From positions 153,924,072 through 153,964,982 of the forward strand of contig JBOZIK010000001.1 of assembly GCA_051453625.1 (NCBI GenBank): DNA of 40,911 bases. Reading direction: 5' to 3'. Numbering within the stretch: position 1 is the stretch's first letter; each line of letters opens with the position of its first letter. This document shows positions 11,940 through 23,500 of the stretch, one piece after another. Made by a program: the position numbers and the translations under genes. Under the pieces are notes generated by a model. The model was given only the letters and a program-made list of their open reading frames with translations, made no database searches and had not been told where the DNA came from. Origin of the DNA: Welwitschia mirabilis. Its lineage: Eukaryota; Gnetophyta; Gnetopsida; Welwitschiales.

Positions 11940-13500
11940 TTTATTAAAAACTGAGAAAGGAAGACACTAAACGTTAAGGACCTAAAATGATAAGAAAATA
12001 TGGAAAAGACTTTGAAATAACTAATTGAATAACTAAAAAAATAGAAAGAATGAACATAAGATAACATAAAAAGATAGCCTACCTATCTTAAATTTTAATC
12101 TAATAGACTCATGTAAAAGAAATCATAACATTACTTGATATTAAAATACATGGCTTGATGTATAAAACATTTCATTCGATAAGGAATTGGTTATGATAAT
12201 GCTAAAATCAAAATGTTTTTAAAAAGGAATGATTAGGCTAAAGAGTTTCTGAAAAATAAACTAACCTACCAACATCTCAAAACAAACACCCAAATCCTAA
12301 AAAATGAAATTATCATGTGAAAAGACTTAGAGTCTAGAAAATAAGTAATGCTTCTGATGATACCTGGAATAGCACTGATCCCATAGCCTTAAAGTTTATT
12401 ACAATTTTATTATCCATGATAAGGGGAGTGTAACCATAGTTAAAGAAGTAAGAACTCATGGAGCATGATTGAATAACATCTTAGTGAAGTTCCCAAAGCT
12501 ACCACATTACACTGCCAAAGACTCCACTTAGAAAAATTTGCCCCACTGTACTTATGATAGGACATAGTGATGATAATGTTTGTGAATTATCTCAAATAAA
12601 ACATTATCATCTTATTGCATTATTTCTCTCTTACACACTCTCTCTTTTTTTTTCCACAAAGAAAATACTCCACATAATCAAACACTCTAAAAGACAAAGG
12701 CAAAGTCAAAAGATGAAGAAAGAAAAAACACCCTTAAATAATTTAAGACCTTTTCACCATTGAAAAAAAAAATCAAAAGTAAAGAATCTTCCTTTAAACT
12801 AAAGTTCATAGAGATGTGAATGTCTTAAGATTAGATGAATCCAATCTTACCACTAAAAATGCCCAAGTCAAAACACTAATCATGGAAATAAATACATTAG
12901 TCATGTTTGAAAGATGATCTAATAATGTCATAATGACCTTCCAAGGATAAAGCTAAGAGAAAATTTAGATGATTGCTTATGTATTTCTAAACATTGCCCA
13001 TTAACTTTCTAAAATTCTTAAGTAATTAAGTCATAAATCTCCATAGAGCCATCAGAAATGTATTTTCTTAAAATAAAAAGAAACCAAATTAAAAATAACT
13101 AACTGTCATCCTTCTAGTCATCTAGATGACAAAGAGGACGAAAAAGATATAAAGTAAAAATATAAAGTATAAATATAATATAAAACTAAAAGGATAAAAT
13201 GAAAATAGAGACTATCATCTTGATTATTATGGGGATGATAGAAGGGATGACATATATAGAAAATCAAAATAGAAATCTAAGAAAAAATAAAATTCAAAAT
13301 CATAATAATCATAAAAGAAAAAACGAGACACCAAAGTAAGTAAATTTTATTTAAATCCTAAAATCTAGTCATGCTTTTTTTGAAAAGAAAGAAGAAAAGA
13401 ATGAATGATCTGTTCAGATGGTTTTAGGATATTGCATTCTTTCAAAGAATTAAGGCCCAAATCAAAATTTCACCAATTGATAAAATAGAAAAGGCATACA
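11940..13500 (-). repeat. 3' non-coding region of Gypsy copy 2, duplicate of 860-2230
   Basis: This is collinear with 860-2230 and diverged by substitutions and small indels. No protein is recognised on either strand. An open frame at 12554-12763 on the plus strand is in sense opposite to the element and is not conserved in copy 1. A perfect 14-bp palindrome (GTCATCTAGATGAC) lies at 13117-13130. Confidence 0.7.
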
Positions 13501-13939
13501 ATTATTTTCAAGTTAAATCACTAATGAAAAAGAGGGATAGTAGATAAAACTCTATAAGATCACATGAAAGCATGAACTTTGAAAGTTAAAGGGGAGATTA
13601 ATGTTGACTCTTGTAAAATATTTTCATTAATTATAAGAGTTTTAGTTTGATCACTATAAAAAAAAGTATGTTCTAGTCCAAAAGAAATATTTTTGAGGTA
13701 CAAATTCAAATTATGATTTTTAATTTCTAGCTCATGGAGTGGACAATATTTCTTCAAGTGTAAGTTTTCATCTAATAGTTAGACTTCCTTATAATCTAAA
13801 GGTTCTATATCTTTTTTATTCTCAAAGTTGGATGTATCAATGGCTTATTTATTCTTAATCTTAAGTGGATCATCATAAAGTATAAGCTCATGTAATATCA
13901 TCTCTTTTTATTTAAGGGAATGATGTTATAGAAATATAA

Positions 13940-14345
13940 AGTTGTTTTGATATTACTTTCAATTTCCATTTCATCATCACCTAGGTCTTGTTTAGCTACA
14001 TCAAAAACTATAATTATAAATGTTTTATTTCCTAGGTAACACTTCATCATCCCAGTCCTTGTGTCAATAATGTAGTAGACTATTACACAAAAGGCTCATT
14101 CTAGAAGTAATGAGTATTCTATGTTATGTTCAACTTTTATGATACTTACATTTATCAAGTAGAAAGCCTCTTAATTTATATCACTAAATATTTGATGATC
14201 CCTGAGGGTTTCTTAACTGACATGACCACCAATTCTAAAATAATCTGAGTAGGCTCTATTCTACCCTCTAAACCAAGTCTCTTGTAAATGTATGATATTA
14301 ACAATTTTTCTAATATCAATTAAAGGTATCCTAATCTTTTTGTTT
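13940..14345 (-). pseudogene. Gypsy aspartic protease remnant (copy 2)
   Basis: The minus-strand frame near 14330-14290 reads 'IRIPLIDIRKIVNIIHL', aligned with the active-site stretch of copy 1. Here the catalytic pattern is destroyed: Gly has become Arg and Thr has become Lys. Near 14080-14040 the frame reads 'IIDTRTGMMKCYLGNK', the C-terminal strand that follows the 'GRPFLAT' segment in this family. It sits between gag and the 3' region, as in copy 1. Internal frame changes show that it is inactive. Confidence 0.75.
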
Positions 14346-14519
14346 TCCTCTATATAACATTTATCATTGTTGCCCTTGGATCTTTAAATTTAGATGATTT
14401 TTGTAATACTAAATTTATGAGGAATTATGCTAGAAAGACTCTACTAGGAATAAATCTTTTTTTTTTCTTATTAAATATTTCCATATCTTTGAATACCTAG
14501 GATTTTGATTTAAAATTTT

Positions 14520-16058
14520 CCAAAAGGATAAGCTCATGCTAACATTTTTCATTAAGGCTTTAAGATGTTCATTGAAAGTTGGATTATTGTTAAGCCTATC
14601 AAGCCAAGGAGTTGTTGGTTTTTTTCTGGTTACTATAAAGAGTTTTTTTTTTCTTTTTATTAAGGGAAGGGAAGTAATAATCTTTTAATATTTTAGTGTC
14701 TTCCTATTCTTCATCATCTTTAGTGTTATTTTGGGAGTTTAATGCTTTACATGAAAAAGGGTTTGTTTCTTGTCCACTTCTTATTACAATCTTATAGTCT
14801 TTTTGTTTTTTGTTGAGGTTTGATAAAGGTTGTATAGTTAATGTTCCTTGAGGTTTTTGATTTGTTAACATGATCTATTAAAGAACATTTACTAAGTTTT
14901 TAATGTAGGCATTTTACTTCTCTTGTAATTTTGTAAGATTAAAAATAGAGTATTAAAGAGAATCATCACCATGTTAGAAATTGGATGGATTTGGTTTAAA
15001 GTTTGAATTTTTAATTCAATGTTTTAAAGGTTGGGAATTATTTTAAAAATGTGTATTCATTCTAGGTTGTACCTAATTTTTATTTCTGAAGTTAAAAAAT
15101 GTTTAATTGAAAGCACAAACTTCTTTATGCATTCTCTATTTGTATATTGATAGAAGTGGACAATCTTAGATAATGTGATAATTATCCTTATATAAATCAC
15201 ATGTTGGCATAACATTTTTCTTAGTTATTGATTTCACATCTAAGATCATTTCAATATACTTCTTCAAGGTTATTGTAAAATTTTTAATTACATTTATAGG
15301 GTTGTAATCTACCTCCTTTTCTTATTTAACCTCTTTCAAATCTTTGATAAGTTACTCTATAATATGATTTTCTTTAAATGTTAGTAAAGTTTGATTAACC
15401 TTCACAATTTCTTCTAATTTTATCTAGAAATTTTCCAATGTGAGATTCATAAGGTTTCCACTAAAAGAAAAGTCTACAAGTTCCTTTGTGTGGCAATTTA
15501 GTTCACTATAAATTTAGTTAACTAATTCTTCTCATGAAAAAGCATCTACTATAGTAGAGTGAGTTACTACAAAGAAACATTTGTATGTGAAAGCATAATC
15601 CTCATTTAATTTTTGTTGAAAGTTTGTTACTTTCTTTTTCTTTTTTTCATGGTTTCTTCACTTATGAACCTTTTAATGGAAGTTTTCTAGACTTGTTCCC
15701 AAGTTTTTAAACTTTTATGGGATATGGTTTTTAGCCAAAGTTTTACTCTATCTTTTAATGTCATGAGAAAGATTACCATATATGTTCTATCACTATTTTT
15801 TTTCTTCTTATTTACCAAAGTAAGAATTAATTATTCAATATTTGTAATGTGTTGAAGGGGATCCTCATCGTATTTATCACTAAACATTAGGTAGGCATTT
15901 AATTTTTTAAATTTGACATCATCTAATGGGGGTGGATCAAAAGGTGTTTGAATCTTTTGTTACTTATTAGCCAGTAATTCCCTTAGGGTAAGGTTTGCAT
16001 TAGGATTAGGAGTAGAGAATCATAGAACTTGTTTTTGTTTTTGGAAGGCACTCGACAT
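14520..16058 (-). pseudogene. Gypsy Gag remnant (copy 2)
   Basis: A plausible start (ATG, complement at 16056-16058) is followed by 'MSSAFQKQKQVL' and then, past a stop, 'PNANLTLRELLANK' and 'DPPPLDDVKFKKLNAYL'. The Gag core appears around 15640-15480 and matches copy 1 and the fragment at 17816-18330. At 15573-15640 the plus-strand sequence is nearly identical to 17816-17885. An Asn/Gln-rich C-terminal region is degraded around 15120-14900. Many stops make this a pseudogene. It lies about 620 bp inside the primer-binding site, a usual leader length for large Gypsy elements. Confidence 0.75.
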
Positions 16059-16681
16059 TTTAAACTGATTTCCTCCTTTGGTTTTCTTCTATGGGATCTA
16101 ATTTAGAAAAAAACAAATTTAGAATCGATATTATACACACCTAGAGATTGTTTTTCCAATTTGTTGTCTAAGTCTACTAGTCCTTCGTTAGTGTTTTTCT
16201 CTGTCAATAGTCTCTCTCTCTGATATATCTTTTCCAAGTTAACTATATTACAACATCTTACAAATAGAAAACAATAGAAAATAAATTAAAAAAAACATTG
16301 TTGTTCTATCTATCATAGGGATGATAGAAAGATGACAAACAGAGAAAACAGAAAACAAAAACAGAGCAGAAAACCAAAAGCTAAAAAGAAATGCTATCTA
16401 TTATCTACCTGGTCATCCAAATGATAGAGATGATAAAGACTAATTTATTAACTAAAATTTAAACACAAAAACTAAAAAGAAAAATAGAAATTACAGACTG
16501 TTATCCTGTCTATCGTGGGAATGACATAGGGAATGATGGCTATTTTCCTATAGAAAACTAAAACTAAAAATAGAAAAAACCTATAGTTCCTATTAAATAA
16601 AATGTCACTATGGATAAATAATCAATAGAAATCCAATATACTCATGCAAACAATGACAACCCTCATACTCTTCAGTAGTCT

Positions 16682-16699
16682 TCCCTGGAAATAATGCTA
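16682..16699 (-). promoter_or_regulatory. tRNA-Asp-type primer-binding site (copy 2)
   Basis: The minus-strand sequence 'TAGCATTATTTCCAGGGA' lies three bases inside LTR-c. It matches the site at 18537-18554 with a few substitutions, and like it ends in the 'CCAGGGA' expected from a tRNA-Asp 3' complement after G-to-A change. Confidence 0.75.
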
Positions 16700-16702
16700 A
16701 TT

Positions 16703-17454
16703 TGTTGCGATGTATATTTCTGTAAGTGTTTATATTCAAAAGGATTCTGTTATTTTTTAAATAAAATAAATTTCTTACATAGTAAAATACACTGATATAC
16801 ATGGGAATTAACATGAATGTCATATTCTCATTGAAGTCTATGCGATGAAACTTGGATTGCTTTTCACAAGTAAAAGGTAACCAGAATTAAATAACAATGC
16901 AAAAAATAAAATAGACAATGCAAATACAAAATACAACCTAATCTAAATGCAATGTAAAATGAATTTAAACTACTTTCCTTCATCTTTGATAAAGGCTGCT
17001 CTTGATGATTTATATCATCCAAGAAATTTTCACCAGATTAAGGGAAACATAAACTACAAGGGACATCAAATAAACTAATATGTAAATATGAAAATAGAGT
17101 CTATATTAAGAGTAATAACATCTAGGTTATAAAATAGTTAGGCATAAATGAAGGATACAAACCATCTAATGTCTTTTTACAACACTTGACATGGATCTCT
17201 TATCCTTCGATCTCCTATCATAAGAATTTCTGGTGCAATGAAGACAGATAGGAAAGTCGAAGAGGGACTTATTTATAGGAAAATATAGTAGAAAACGACA
17301 AATGGAAGACACTCCAAAAACACACTCTTTTATAGATAAGAAAAATATGAAACAATCAAGTATCAGCTATCAGAGTTGGTTATAATATCAGTGTCATCCT
17401 AACTATCATCAGACGACATAGGAGATGATGGCTTATTATAAAAGGTGACTCAAC
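16703..17454 (-). repeat. Gypsy LTR-c (5' LTR of copy 2, truncated)
   Basis: It starts TGTTGCGATGTATATTTC next to the primer-binding site and follows LTR-b collinearly to 'aaaaggtgactcaac' at 17454. There it is cut short by the start of another LTR (17455). About 300 bp of the LTR, corresponding to 10660-10977 of LTR-b, are missing at this end. Confidence 0.8.
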
Positions 17455-17715
17455 TGTTGTGGTATGTATTTGTGCAAATTTTAACATTTAAAGATATCTT
17501 GTTATTTATAATTAAAATAGATATCTTACACAATACATCACACTAGTATGAGTGGGAGTAGACCCAAAACATCATATTCACGTTGAAGTCTATGAGTATA
17601 AGACTTAAGTTATTTTGTAAAAGAATATAGGAACTAGAAATTAATAGTGAATGCAAAGAAATAAAGTACAACACACAAGGCAAGATGCAACTATTCTAAA
17701 TGCAAATGCAGAATG
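17455..17715 (-). repeat. Gypsy LTR-d, partial, abutting LTR-c
   Basis: A fresh LTR start (TGTTGTGGTATGTATTTGTG) begins directly where LTR-c breaks off, and runs into the N gap at 17716. This is consistent with a nested insertion or an LTR-LTR recombination joint. I found no target-site duplication. Confidence 0.75.
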
Positions 17716-17815
17716 NNNNNNNNNNNNNNNNNNNNNNNNNNNNNNNNNNNNNNNNNNNNNNNNNNNNNNNNNNNNNNNNNNNNNNNNNNNNNNNNNNNNN
17801 NNNNNNNNNNNNNNN
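17716..17815. other. Assembly gap, 100 N (unknown size by convention)
   Basis: It separates LTR-d from a gag fragment. Exactly 100 N usually means that the length is unknown, so most of an element could be missing here. Confidence 0.95.
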
Positions 17816-18330
17816 CAAAGAAACATTTGTATGTGAAAGCATAATCCTCATTTAATTTTTGTTGAAAGTTTGTTACTTTCTTTTTTCTTTTTCTAATGGT
17901 TTTTTTATTCATGAATCTTTTAATAAAAGTTCTCTAGACTTGACCCCAAGATTTTAAACTTTTGTGGGGTATAGTTTTTAGCCAAAATTCAGCCCTTCAT
18001 TTTAATGTCATGGGAAAAATTACATGTATGTTTTATCACTAATTTTTTTTACCATTCTCCAAAATAAGAATTAATTATTCTATATCTATAATATATTGAA
18101 AGGGATCCTCATGTATTCTCCCTTAAAGGTTAGATAAGCATTTAGGTTTTTTAGTTCAACATCATCTCCTAGGGGTGAATTAAAAGGGTTTGAATGTCTT
18201 GTTTTTATNNNNNNNNNNAAGATTTACGTAAGATTTGCATTAGGATTAGGAGTTGAAAACCCTAAAAAAAATTTTGTTTTTGAGCATCACTCAATATTGT
18301 ACACTAATTTTTTCCTTCTATAAGTTTTTT
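17816..18330 (-). pseudogene. Gypsy Gag fragment (copy 3)
   Basis: The minus-strand frame 'KVTNFQQKLNEDYAFTYK' (near 17890-17820) is the same Gag core segment as at 15640-15580 and 5250-5200. The upstream part is collinear with the N-terminal half of copy 2 gag ('ggggtgaattaaaagggtt' at 18170 against 'gggggtggatcaaaaggtg' at 15928). It is broken by stops, by a 10-N gap at 18209-18218 and by the 100-N gap that removes its 3' part. Confidence 0.75.
18209..18218. other. Small assembly gap, 10 N
   Basis: A 10-base N run in the copy 3 gag remnant, probably a polished-out low-quality or misjoined site. Confidence 0.95.
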
Positions 18331-18536
18331 TTTAATGAGATCTAATTCAGAAAAAATAAATTCAAAATAAGGATTTTATGCACTTGGAGATTTCTTTTCT
18401 AATTTAATTTCTAATTTTACCAATCCTTCTCTAATGTTTTTCTCTATCAATATCCTTTCTCTCTAATATTTATTTTTTAGGTTAAGCATATCATAGCATC
18501 CTAAATGATGACAATCCTCATACTCCTTAGCAATCT

Positions 18537-18554
18537 TCCCTGGTAATGGTGCCA
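18537..18554 (-). promoter_or_regulatory. tRNA-Asp-type primer-binding site (copy 3), best preserved
   Basis: On the minus strand 'TGGCACCATTACCAGGGA' follows the LTR end after three bases. The complement of a plant tRNA-Asp 3' end is TGGCGCCGTTGCCGGGGA. All four differences are G-to-A and three lie at CG sites. Athila-type Gypsy elements are known to use tRNA-Asp. Confidence 0.82.
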
Positions 18555-18557
18555 ATT

Positions 18558-19627
18558 TATTATGGTATTTATTTATGCAAATGTTTATACTTAAAGAGAT
18601 CTTCTTATTCACAAATAAAATATATATCTTGCATAATACAATACACTAGTATAGTTGGAAGTCAATCCAAATGTTTTATCTTATTAAAGACTTACAAAAG
18701 GAGAATAAGGATTGATTTTTACAAGAAAATGGTAATAGAACTTAAATAACAATGCAACAAATAAAGATACAATTAAAATGCAAATGTAACTATTCTAAAT
18801 GAAATGCAAAATGAAACTAAACTATTTTCTTTTAGTCTTAATATAGGCTACCCTTAAGATCTATATCACAAATGAAATTATCATTAGATCTAGGGTAATA
18901 CAAACCATAAGAGACATCTATCAAATTTAAATGTAATAAGAAAAATAGAGTTTTTATATTAGAAGTAACTAAACATCTAGATCACAAAATAGTCAAGCCA
19001 CAATCAAGGATGCATAGCCCTTCACCAAGGGAATGCCTTTCTACAATCCTTAAGATGGATATTCTATTCTTCAATCTCCTATCATGAGAATTTCTAGTGC
19101 ATAAAAGATGGAGAGGAGAGTCAAAGGAGGACTTATTTATAGGATTATAGACTAGAAAATGACAAACAAAAGAAACTATAATACATGCTTCATTACAGAT
19201 AAGAAATGGACAAAATGGTAAAAGGTTAGCTGTCAGAGTCAATTACATTATTTGTGTTATCCTGATTATCATCTAGAGAATGAAGAGGATGATAGTTCCT
19301 TATAAGGATGACTCAGCATGATAACTTAGCATGATTACGTCAGCATCAAATATTATTGTCATCCTGCCTGTCATTGGGATGATAGATGGAACAATGGTCT
19401 TCTTTGTCTATTTGAAGGAGAATAAGATACCAATTTTGTTAGTAATATTCCTCTAAAGCTTTGTCTATCAGAATGTGTCTCAAATTTCTTAAACCTTCCT
19501 AAGAATTACACATTTCTGAGATCTTCTATTGGTTCTTCTAAATTTTCAAAATTACATCTTAACTTGTGCAAATGTCGTATAAAATAGCTTATAAAACCCC
19601 ATAAAATAACTACAAATTAGTAGTGCA
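18558..19627 (-). repeat. Gypsy LTR-e (5' LTR of copy 3)
   Basis: It is collinear with LTR-b from 'ttattatggtatttatttatg' (18558) through 'aggggagtcaaaggaggac'-like and 'gacaaacaaaag' blocks to 'attagtagtgca' (19627), 1070 bp. The TG start has decayed to TT. The open frame at 18982-19242 (minus) is LTR sequence, not a gene. Confidence 0.78.
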
Positions 19628-21299
19628 ATAATGCATATGATGTTAATTCTCCTTTTCTTTATTTGAATCCTATTTTCTTCTAGGATTATTTTGTATGCCT
19701 TAATTTGAATAAGGTTACTACTCTTCCTCTTTATTTTTTATCCAGTAATAAGTGCACACTTTCTTAATCTTTAAGATAGGTTTTCCTCCTTTATCAAATC
19801 CATTGGTCATCTCTGTTATGTGTTTTGGGTACATGTAATAGATTATGATAAATTTTACTTCTTAATTAGGTAATTTCTTTAAGGCTCATTTTAATTAAAT
19901 ATGACACTTATGTACTAATATATTTTAATCATTTAAGTGAAGATGTATGTAAATATTCCATCAGCATGTAAGTAAAAGAGAACATATTTCTTTTCTCATA
20001 ATGATCTATGAAATATTTCTTGGTGTAAATCAATGACTATTTAGAAATAATTGTGATGATACTTAACAAAAGTAGACTAATAAGAGAAGGATTAAAATAT
20101 GTGACTATAGTAATAATGATATATAATATTATGATATAAAATAAACCCAGCATCTATTCTAGTATTAGTCAAGAGACAATATATAATAAGAGCTCATATT
20201 AATACAACATAATTATAAGTACCTCTTTGTAATATAATAAAAAAAATTAAGCAAAGAGTTAAACCATCTAGCATAATTTATTTTCTTTCTAATCTATTTT
20301 TGATGACTTTTCTAAGTTTTTTAGATAATTTGGTAGTTAAATCTCTTTTATAAATTTTAATATCTAATTTATAAATATATACTTAAAAGATCCTACTCAT
20401 ATTTAAGAAGCATTCTGTATATAGATAGTACTTACAACTGAAATGCTATTTTATCAATCTTCATGATATAAATATTAGCATATACTTCTTTAATCATCTA
20501 GTCTAGAATGCCTTATGTTAGATCCACTATTATTTCCTAGTAAAAAAGCATAAAATAATGCATGATATTAGTCAATTTAAATTTTCAAAATCATAGTGTT
20601 CTATTTGATATAATTTTCACTAATTTCTAAACCCATGTTTTTTCTTGGCATCATTTGAGATAAAGGAGGGTCTATAATATCCCTTTTTACTAATTTCTTC
20701 TTGATGTTTCTTATTTTTTCTTTTTCTATTTACTTGTTTTTTCTCCTTAAATATTTAATTTAAAAGTCCATTTTGTTTTGTCTAGATGCTATGTAAAGTA
20801 AAGAAAACAAAAATTGAGAAGGAAAGAAGGGTTTAAATATTATAAAGATGTCTAACCCTAATTGTTTTGTACTTTTTTTAATATTATCTAGAAATAGATG
20901 ACCTTGGTATTAAAGACATATTTTTCATTAAAAAGAATATGTTTTTATACAAATAGCCATATGATCTTAGTCTATAAGATGCAAAATGAAAATACACAAA
21001 GATGTCTTTTATCCATCATACATCCTTTTTTCAATAAAAGATAGTGATGAAATTATTAACTAGAAGACATATTGGTATTAAAGACATCTTTATAATTTTA
21101 AGGTGTCTACACACTTTAACTAAAAAACTAGAAAACTATAAAGATCTTACATATATATATCTAATTTGATGTTTACCTATCATTAAGAAAAACAAATCTA
21201 GTTTTTGTCAAATCCTAACATCCCATTGAAAAAAATATGTATATATAATAAAACATATTAAAAAATAATAATTTATAACTAAACTAAAATTAGGTAGAA
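19628..21299. other. AT-rich stretch without a recognisable gene
   Basis: I recognise no coding or RNA remnant on either strand. It lies just beyond the 3' end of the Copia pol remnant, so its right part may contain the decayed 3' untranslated region and LTR of that element. I could not identify a matching LTR on the other side to prove this. Confidence 0.6.
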
Positions 21300-21760
21300 G
21301 ACATTTTCCCTTAACTTACCAATTTTGACAAGGCTTAATGTTTATGTTTCTACATAATTTATTAAATATTGCTTCATCTAGTGGCTTAGTAAAAATGTCA
21401 GTCTCAATTTACATGTACTCTAATTTAATCATACCACCTTACACTTGCTTTCTTAGGAAGTGATGATAGATCTTAATGTTCTTAATTTTTTATTATTCTA
21501 TTAGGTTCTTTGAGATGTTTAAATCTGGTGGGAATTTCATATAATCTAATACTAAAGCATTCTAATGGGTATCTTATCCATAGTACTTATGAAAAATAGC
21601 TATATATTGTAATTTACTTTTCTATTATTATTAGTAAGGCTATTTAGTTCTATTTCTTACTATTTTATGAAACCAGCTAGTTTCTCAGAAGTAAGAACAT
21701 CTACTTTTACTTCTTATATCATTCTAAAAAATTAACTAATTTTATGAAGTCTTAATTTCT
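21300..21760 (-). pseudogene. Copia RNase H C-terminal remnant
   Basis: The minus-strand frame around 21480-21330 shows 'KLRTLRSIIT', then in the correct relative places 'LTFLLSH' and 'MKQYLINY'. These correspond to the end of plant Copia RNase H, where a histidine/isoleucine/arginine stretch ('THIDIR' in intact elements) is followed by an 'ADIFTK' segment and a 'LD.A.F..L' tail. The key Asp/Thr/Lys signature is spread over two frames. This marks the 3' end of the element's coding region at about 21300. Confidence 0.65.
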
Positions 21761-21849
21761 ACCTAATGCCATTATTATCCATTTCATATTGACATCCTAA
21801 ATCTTATACTTATCTAATGAGTTTCTAATATATTTTCTTTATCACATAA

Positions 21850-22400
21850 AAGTTCCTTCTTTTGCCTTATCACTTGTAGTCTAAGAAAGATTCTTAAATC
21901 ACTCACCATACTTATCTCAATCTCCCTTTGTATAAGTTTATAAATTATTTGATTTATTTTTTATTACTAGTCCCAAAATTATATCATCAACATAAATTTT
22001 AATAAGAATTAATTTATTATTAAATCATTTATAAAGATGATTATATCTTCTATTCCTCTCTTAAATGCATTATTTAAGATGTATTTTAACAGTCACTCAT
22101 GTCATGCATAATGACCTTGATTAAGAACATATAGTACTTCATTCAACTTGTATCAATAATTAGAATGATGTGGATAAGCGAGAACCTTAGGTTTTTTAAC
22201 AACTCTTTTTTGAATTATTATATTTAGGAATGCAATTTTGAAATCCATGTATAATAAGGTAAAATCATTATAGCATGCAAAATTCATAAGTATTTGAATT
22301 AAGTCCATTCTATAAACTACTACAAATGTGTCTTCAAAGTTAGTTTTTCCCTATTTATTATATCATTTTATTATTATTCTTATCATGTTTTATATGCTTA
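21850..22400 (-). pseudogene. Copia reverse transcriptase remnant
   Basis: The catalytic box is preserved as 'IKIYVDDIILGLVIKN' near 22000-21950 (minus strand), the Copia 'YVDDI' motif. Upstream, 'KIAFLN' (about 22240) corresponds to the 'NAFLNG' segment, and 'YKLNEVLYVLNQG' (22150-22110) to the 'KLNKALYGLKQ' segment. The next part, 'LLKYILNNAFKRGIED', keeps the fold order. Downstream, 'SDKAKEGTFM' and 'RKYIRNSLDKYKI' match the thumb region ('.KEGIF..QEKYI..LL.KF'). One aspartate pair is intact, but the frame is broken many times. Confidence 0.85.
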
Positions 22401-22839
22401 TGTTTTTATCATCTATTTTATTTTTGAAGATTCATTTGATGCTAGTTATAGATTTATTAATTGGTCTATGATCTAGTTTCCATATGTCACATCTCTCAAA
22501 TTAATTGAGCTCTTCCTACATAATCTACATCTATCATGCATCATCTTTATATATTTTAAAGTTCTTAGGTTCTATCTACAAGAGATGTTCTACATAAGCG
22601 TATAGTTTACTAACAGATCTTCTAATCTTCATACCACTATAGAAACTTTTGATTACGTCACTCATAGAGTATGCCTTTATTACTCTTACTGTTCTAGATG
22701 GTTTTGGTAATCTTTACTTCTATTCTTATTTTCTTTTATTTTGTTATAGATGTTAAATTTATTTAGAATATCTTTGTTGTTCATTCACATCATCATTCTA
22801 TAAGTAAAATTCTATGAATTAAAATCATCCATTCTAATA

Positions 22840-23500
22840 TTTATTTTTTATACTACAGTGAAGGTACTTTTATTAAATACTTTATAGATGGTGTTAACCA
22901 TATAATAACTAATAAAGATACCTTCATCAGCCCTTGTATCAAACTTCCTTAAATTATCTTTTTCATTCAATATGTAAAATTTAGATCCAAAAACATGAGA
23001 GTAGCTTACCATAGGTTCCTTATTATGCCACATCTCATAAGGTATTTTGATGGTAAATTTCCTTACTCGTATCTATCTGACATATGGTATGTGACATTGA
23101 TGGCTTTCCTTAGAACTAATATGGCATATTTTTTCCATGGAGCATATTTTATTGATTTCATTCAATTACCACTTTCTTTATTTTACTACTTCTTTTTTTT
23201 TAATGTCTTTAAATCTAATAGTCATTCTTTTATCTTATATGTATTTTAAAAAACTTTAAACTATGAATTTTTTCAATTCACCTTTGTTTAAATAAATATT
23301 ACTTCAGTAGAGTATTCTTTCTTATTCTATAATCTAATACACAACTCAGAAGAATGATGAAATGCCTCATCCTTATGTGCAAGGAAGGTTATCCATGTAG
23401 AATAAGAGAAGTAATTAACTTCTATAAGATAATAACATTTTCTTCTAATAATTTAAGTCTAAGAGGATCCTATAATATCTAAAGGTAAAAACTATAATGG
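22840..23500 (-). pseudogene. Copia integrase remnant
   Basis: An uninterrupted stretch at 23033-22848 reads 'MWHNKEPMVSYSHVFGSK', then 'LNEKDNLRKFDTRADEGIF'. This is the conserved integrase C-terminal block of Copia elements ('P..SYLRVFGC' ... 'KFD.KSDEGIFLGY'). Upstream, 'ERK'-like residues near 23180 and 'FLAHKDEAFHHSSELC' at about 23390-23340 match the integrase core preceding the second catalytic aspartate. Integrase would insert the element's DNA copy. Part of the core is lost to stops and short indels. Confidence 0.85.

Larger units (their letters stand above)
9950..17454 (-). mobile_element. Athila-like Gypsy retrotransposon copy 2, gag-protease type
   Basis: On the minus strand the layout is truncated 5' LTR (17454-16703), PBS (16699-16682), gag (16058 to about 14520), protease (about 14345-13940), non-coding 3' region (about 13500-10990), polypurine-like tract (10990-10978) and 3' LTR (10977-9950). 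The protease remnant passes straight into sequence homologous to 860-2230 without N and without any reverse transcriptase, RNase H or integrase signature that I can read. This is the basis for calling the family non-autonomous, similar in layout to gag-only plant LTR elements. The only gap (11150-11584) sits near the 3' LTR. Internal frames are stop-ridden. Confidence 0.78.

Noticed and set aside
12554-12763. 69-codon plus-strand frame
   Set aside because: It lies antisense in the 3' region of the Gypsy element, is not conserved in the sister copy near 1460-1640, and is rich in low-complexity residues.
13560-13757. 65-codon minus-strand frame in Gypsy copy 2
   Set aside because: It falls between protease and the 3' region. 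I checked it for reverse-transcriptase motifs ('YxDD' and flanks) and found none, and it is not conserved in copy 1.
18982-19242. 86-codon minus-strand frame with a hydrophobic, Cys-containing N-terminus
   Set aside because: It lies wholly inside an LTR. The homologous parts of LTR-b and LTR-c do not keep the frame.
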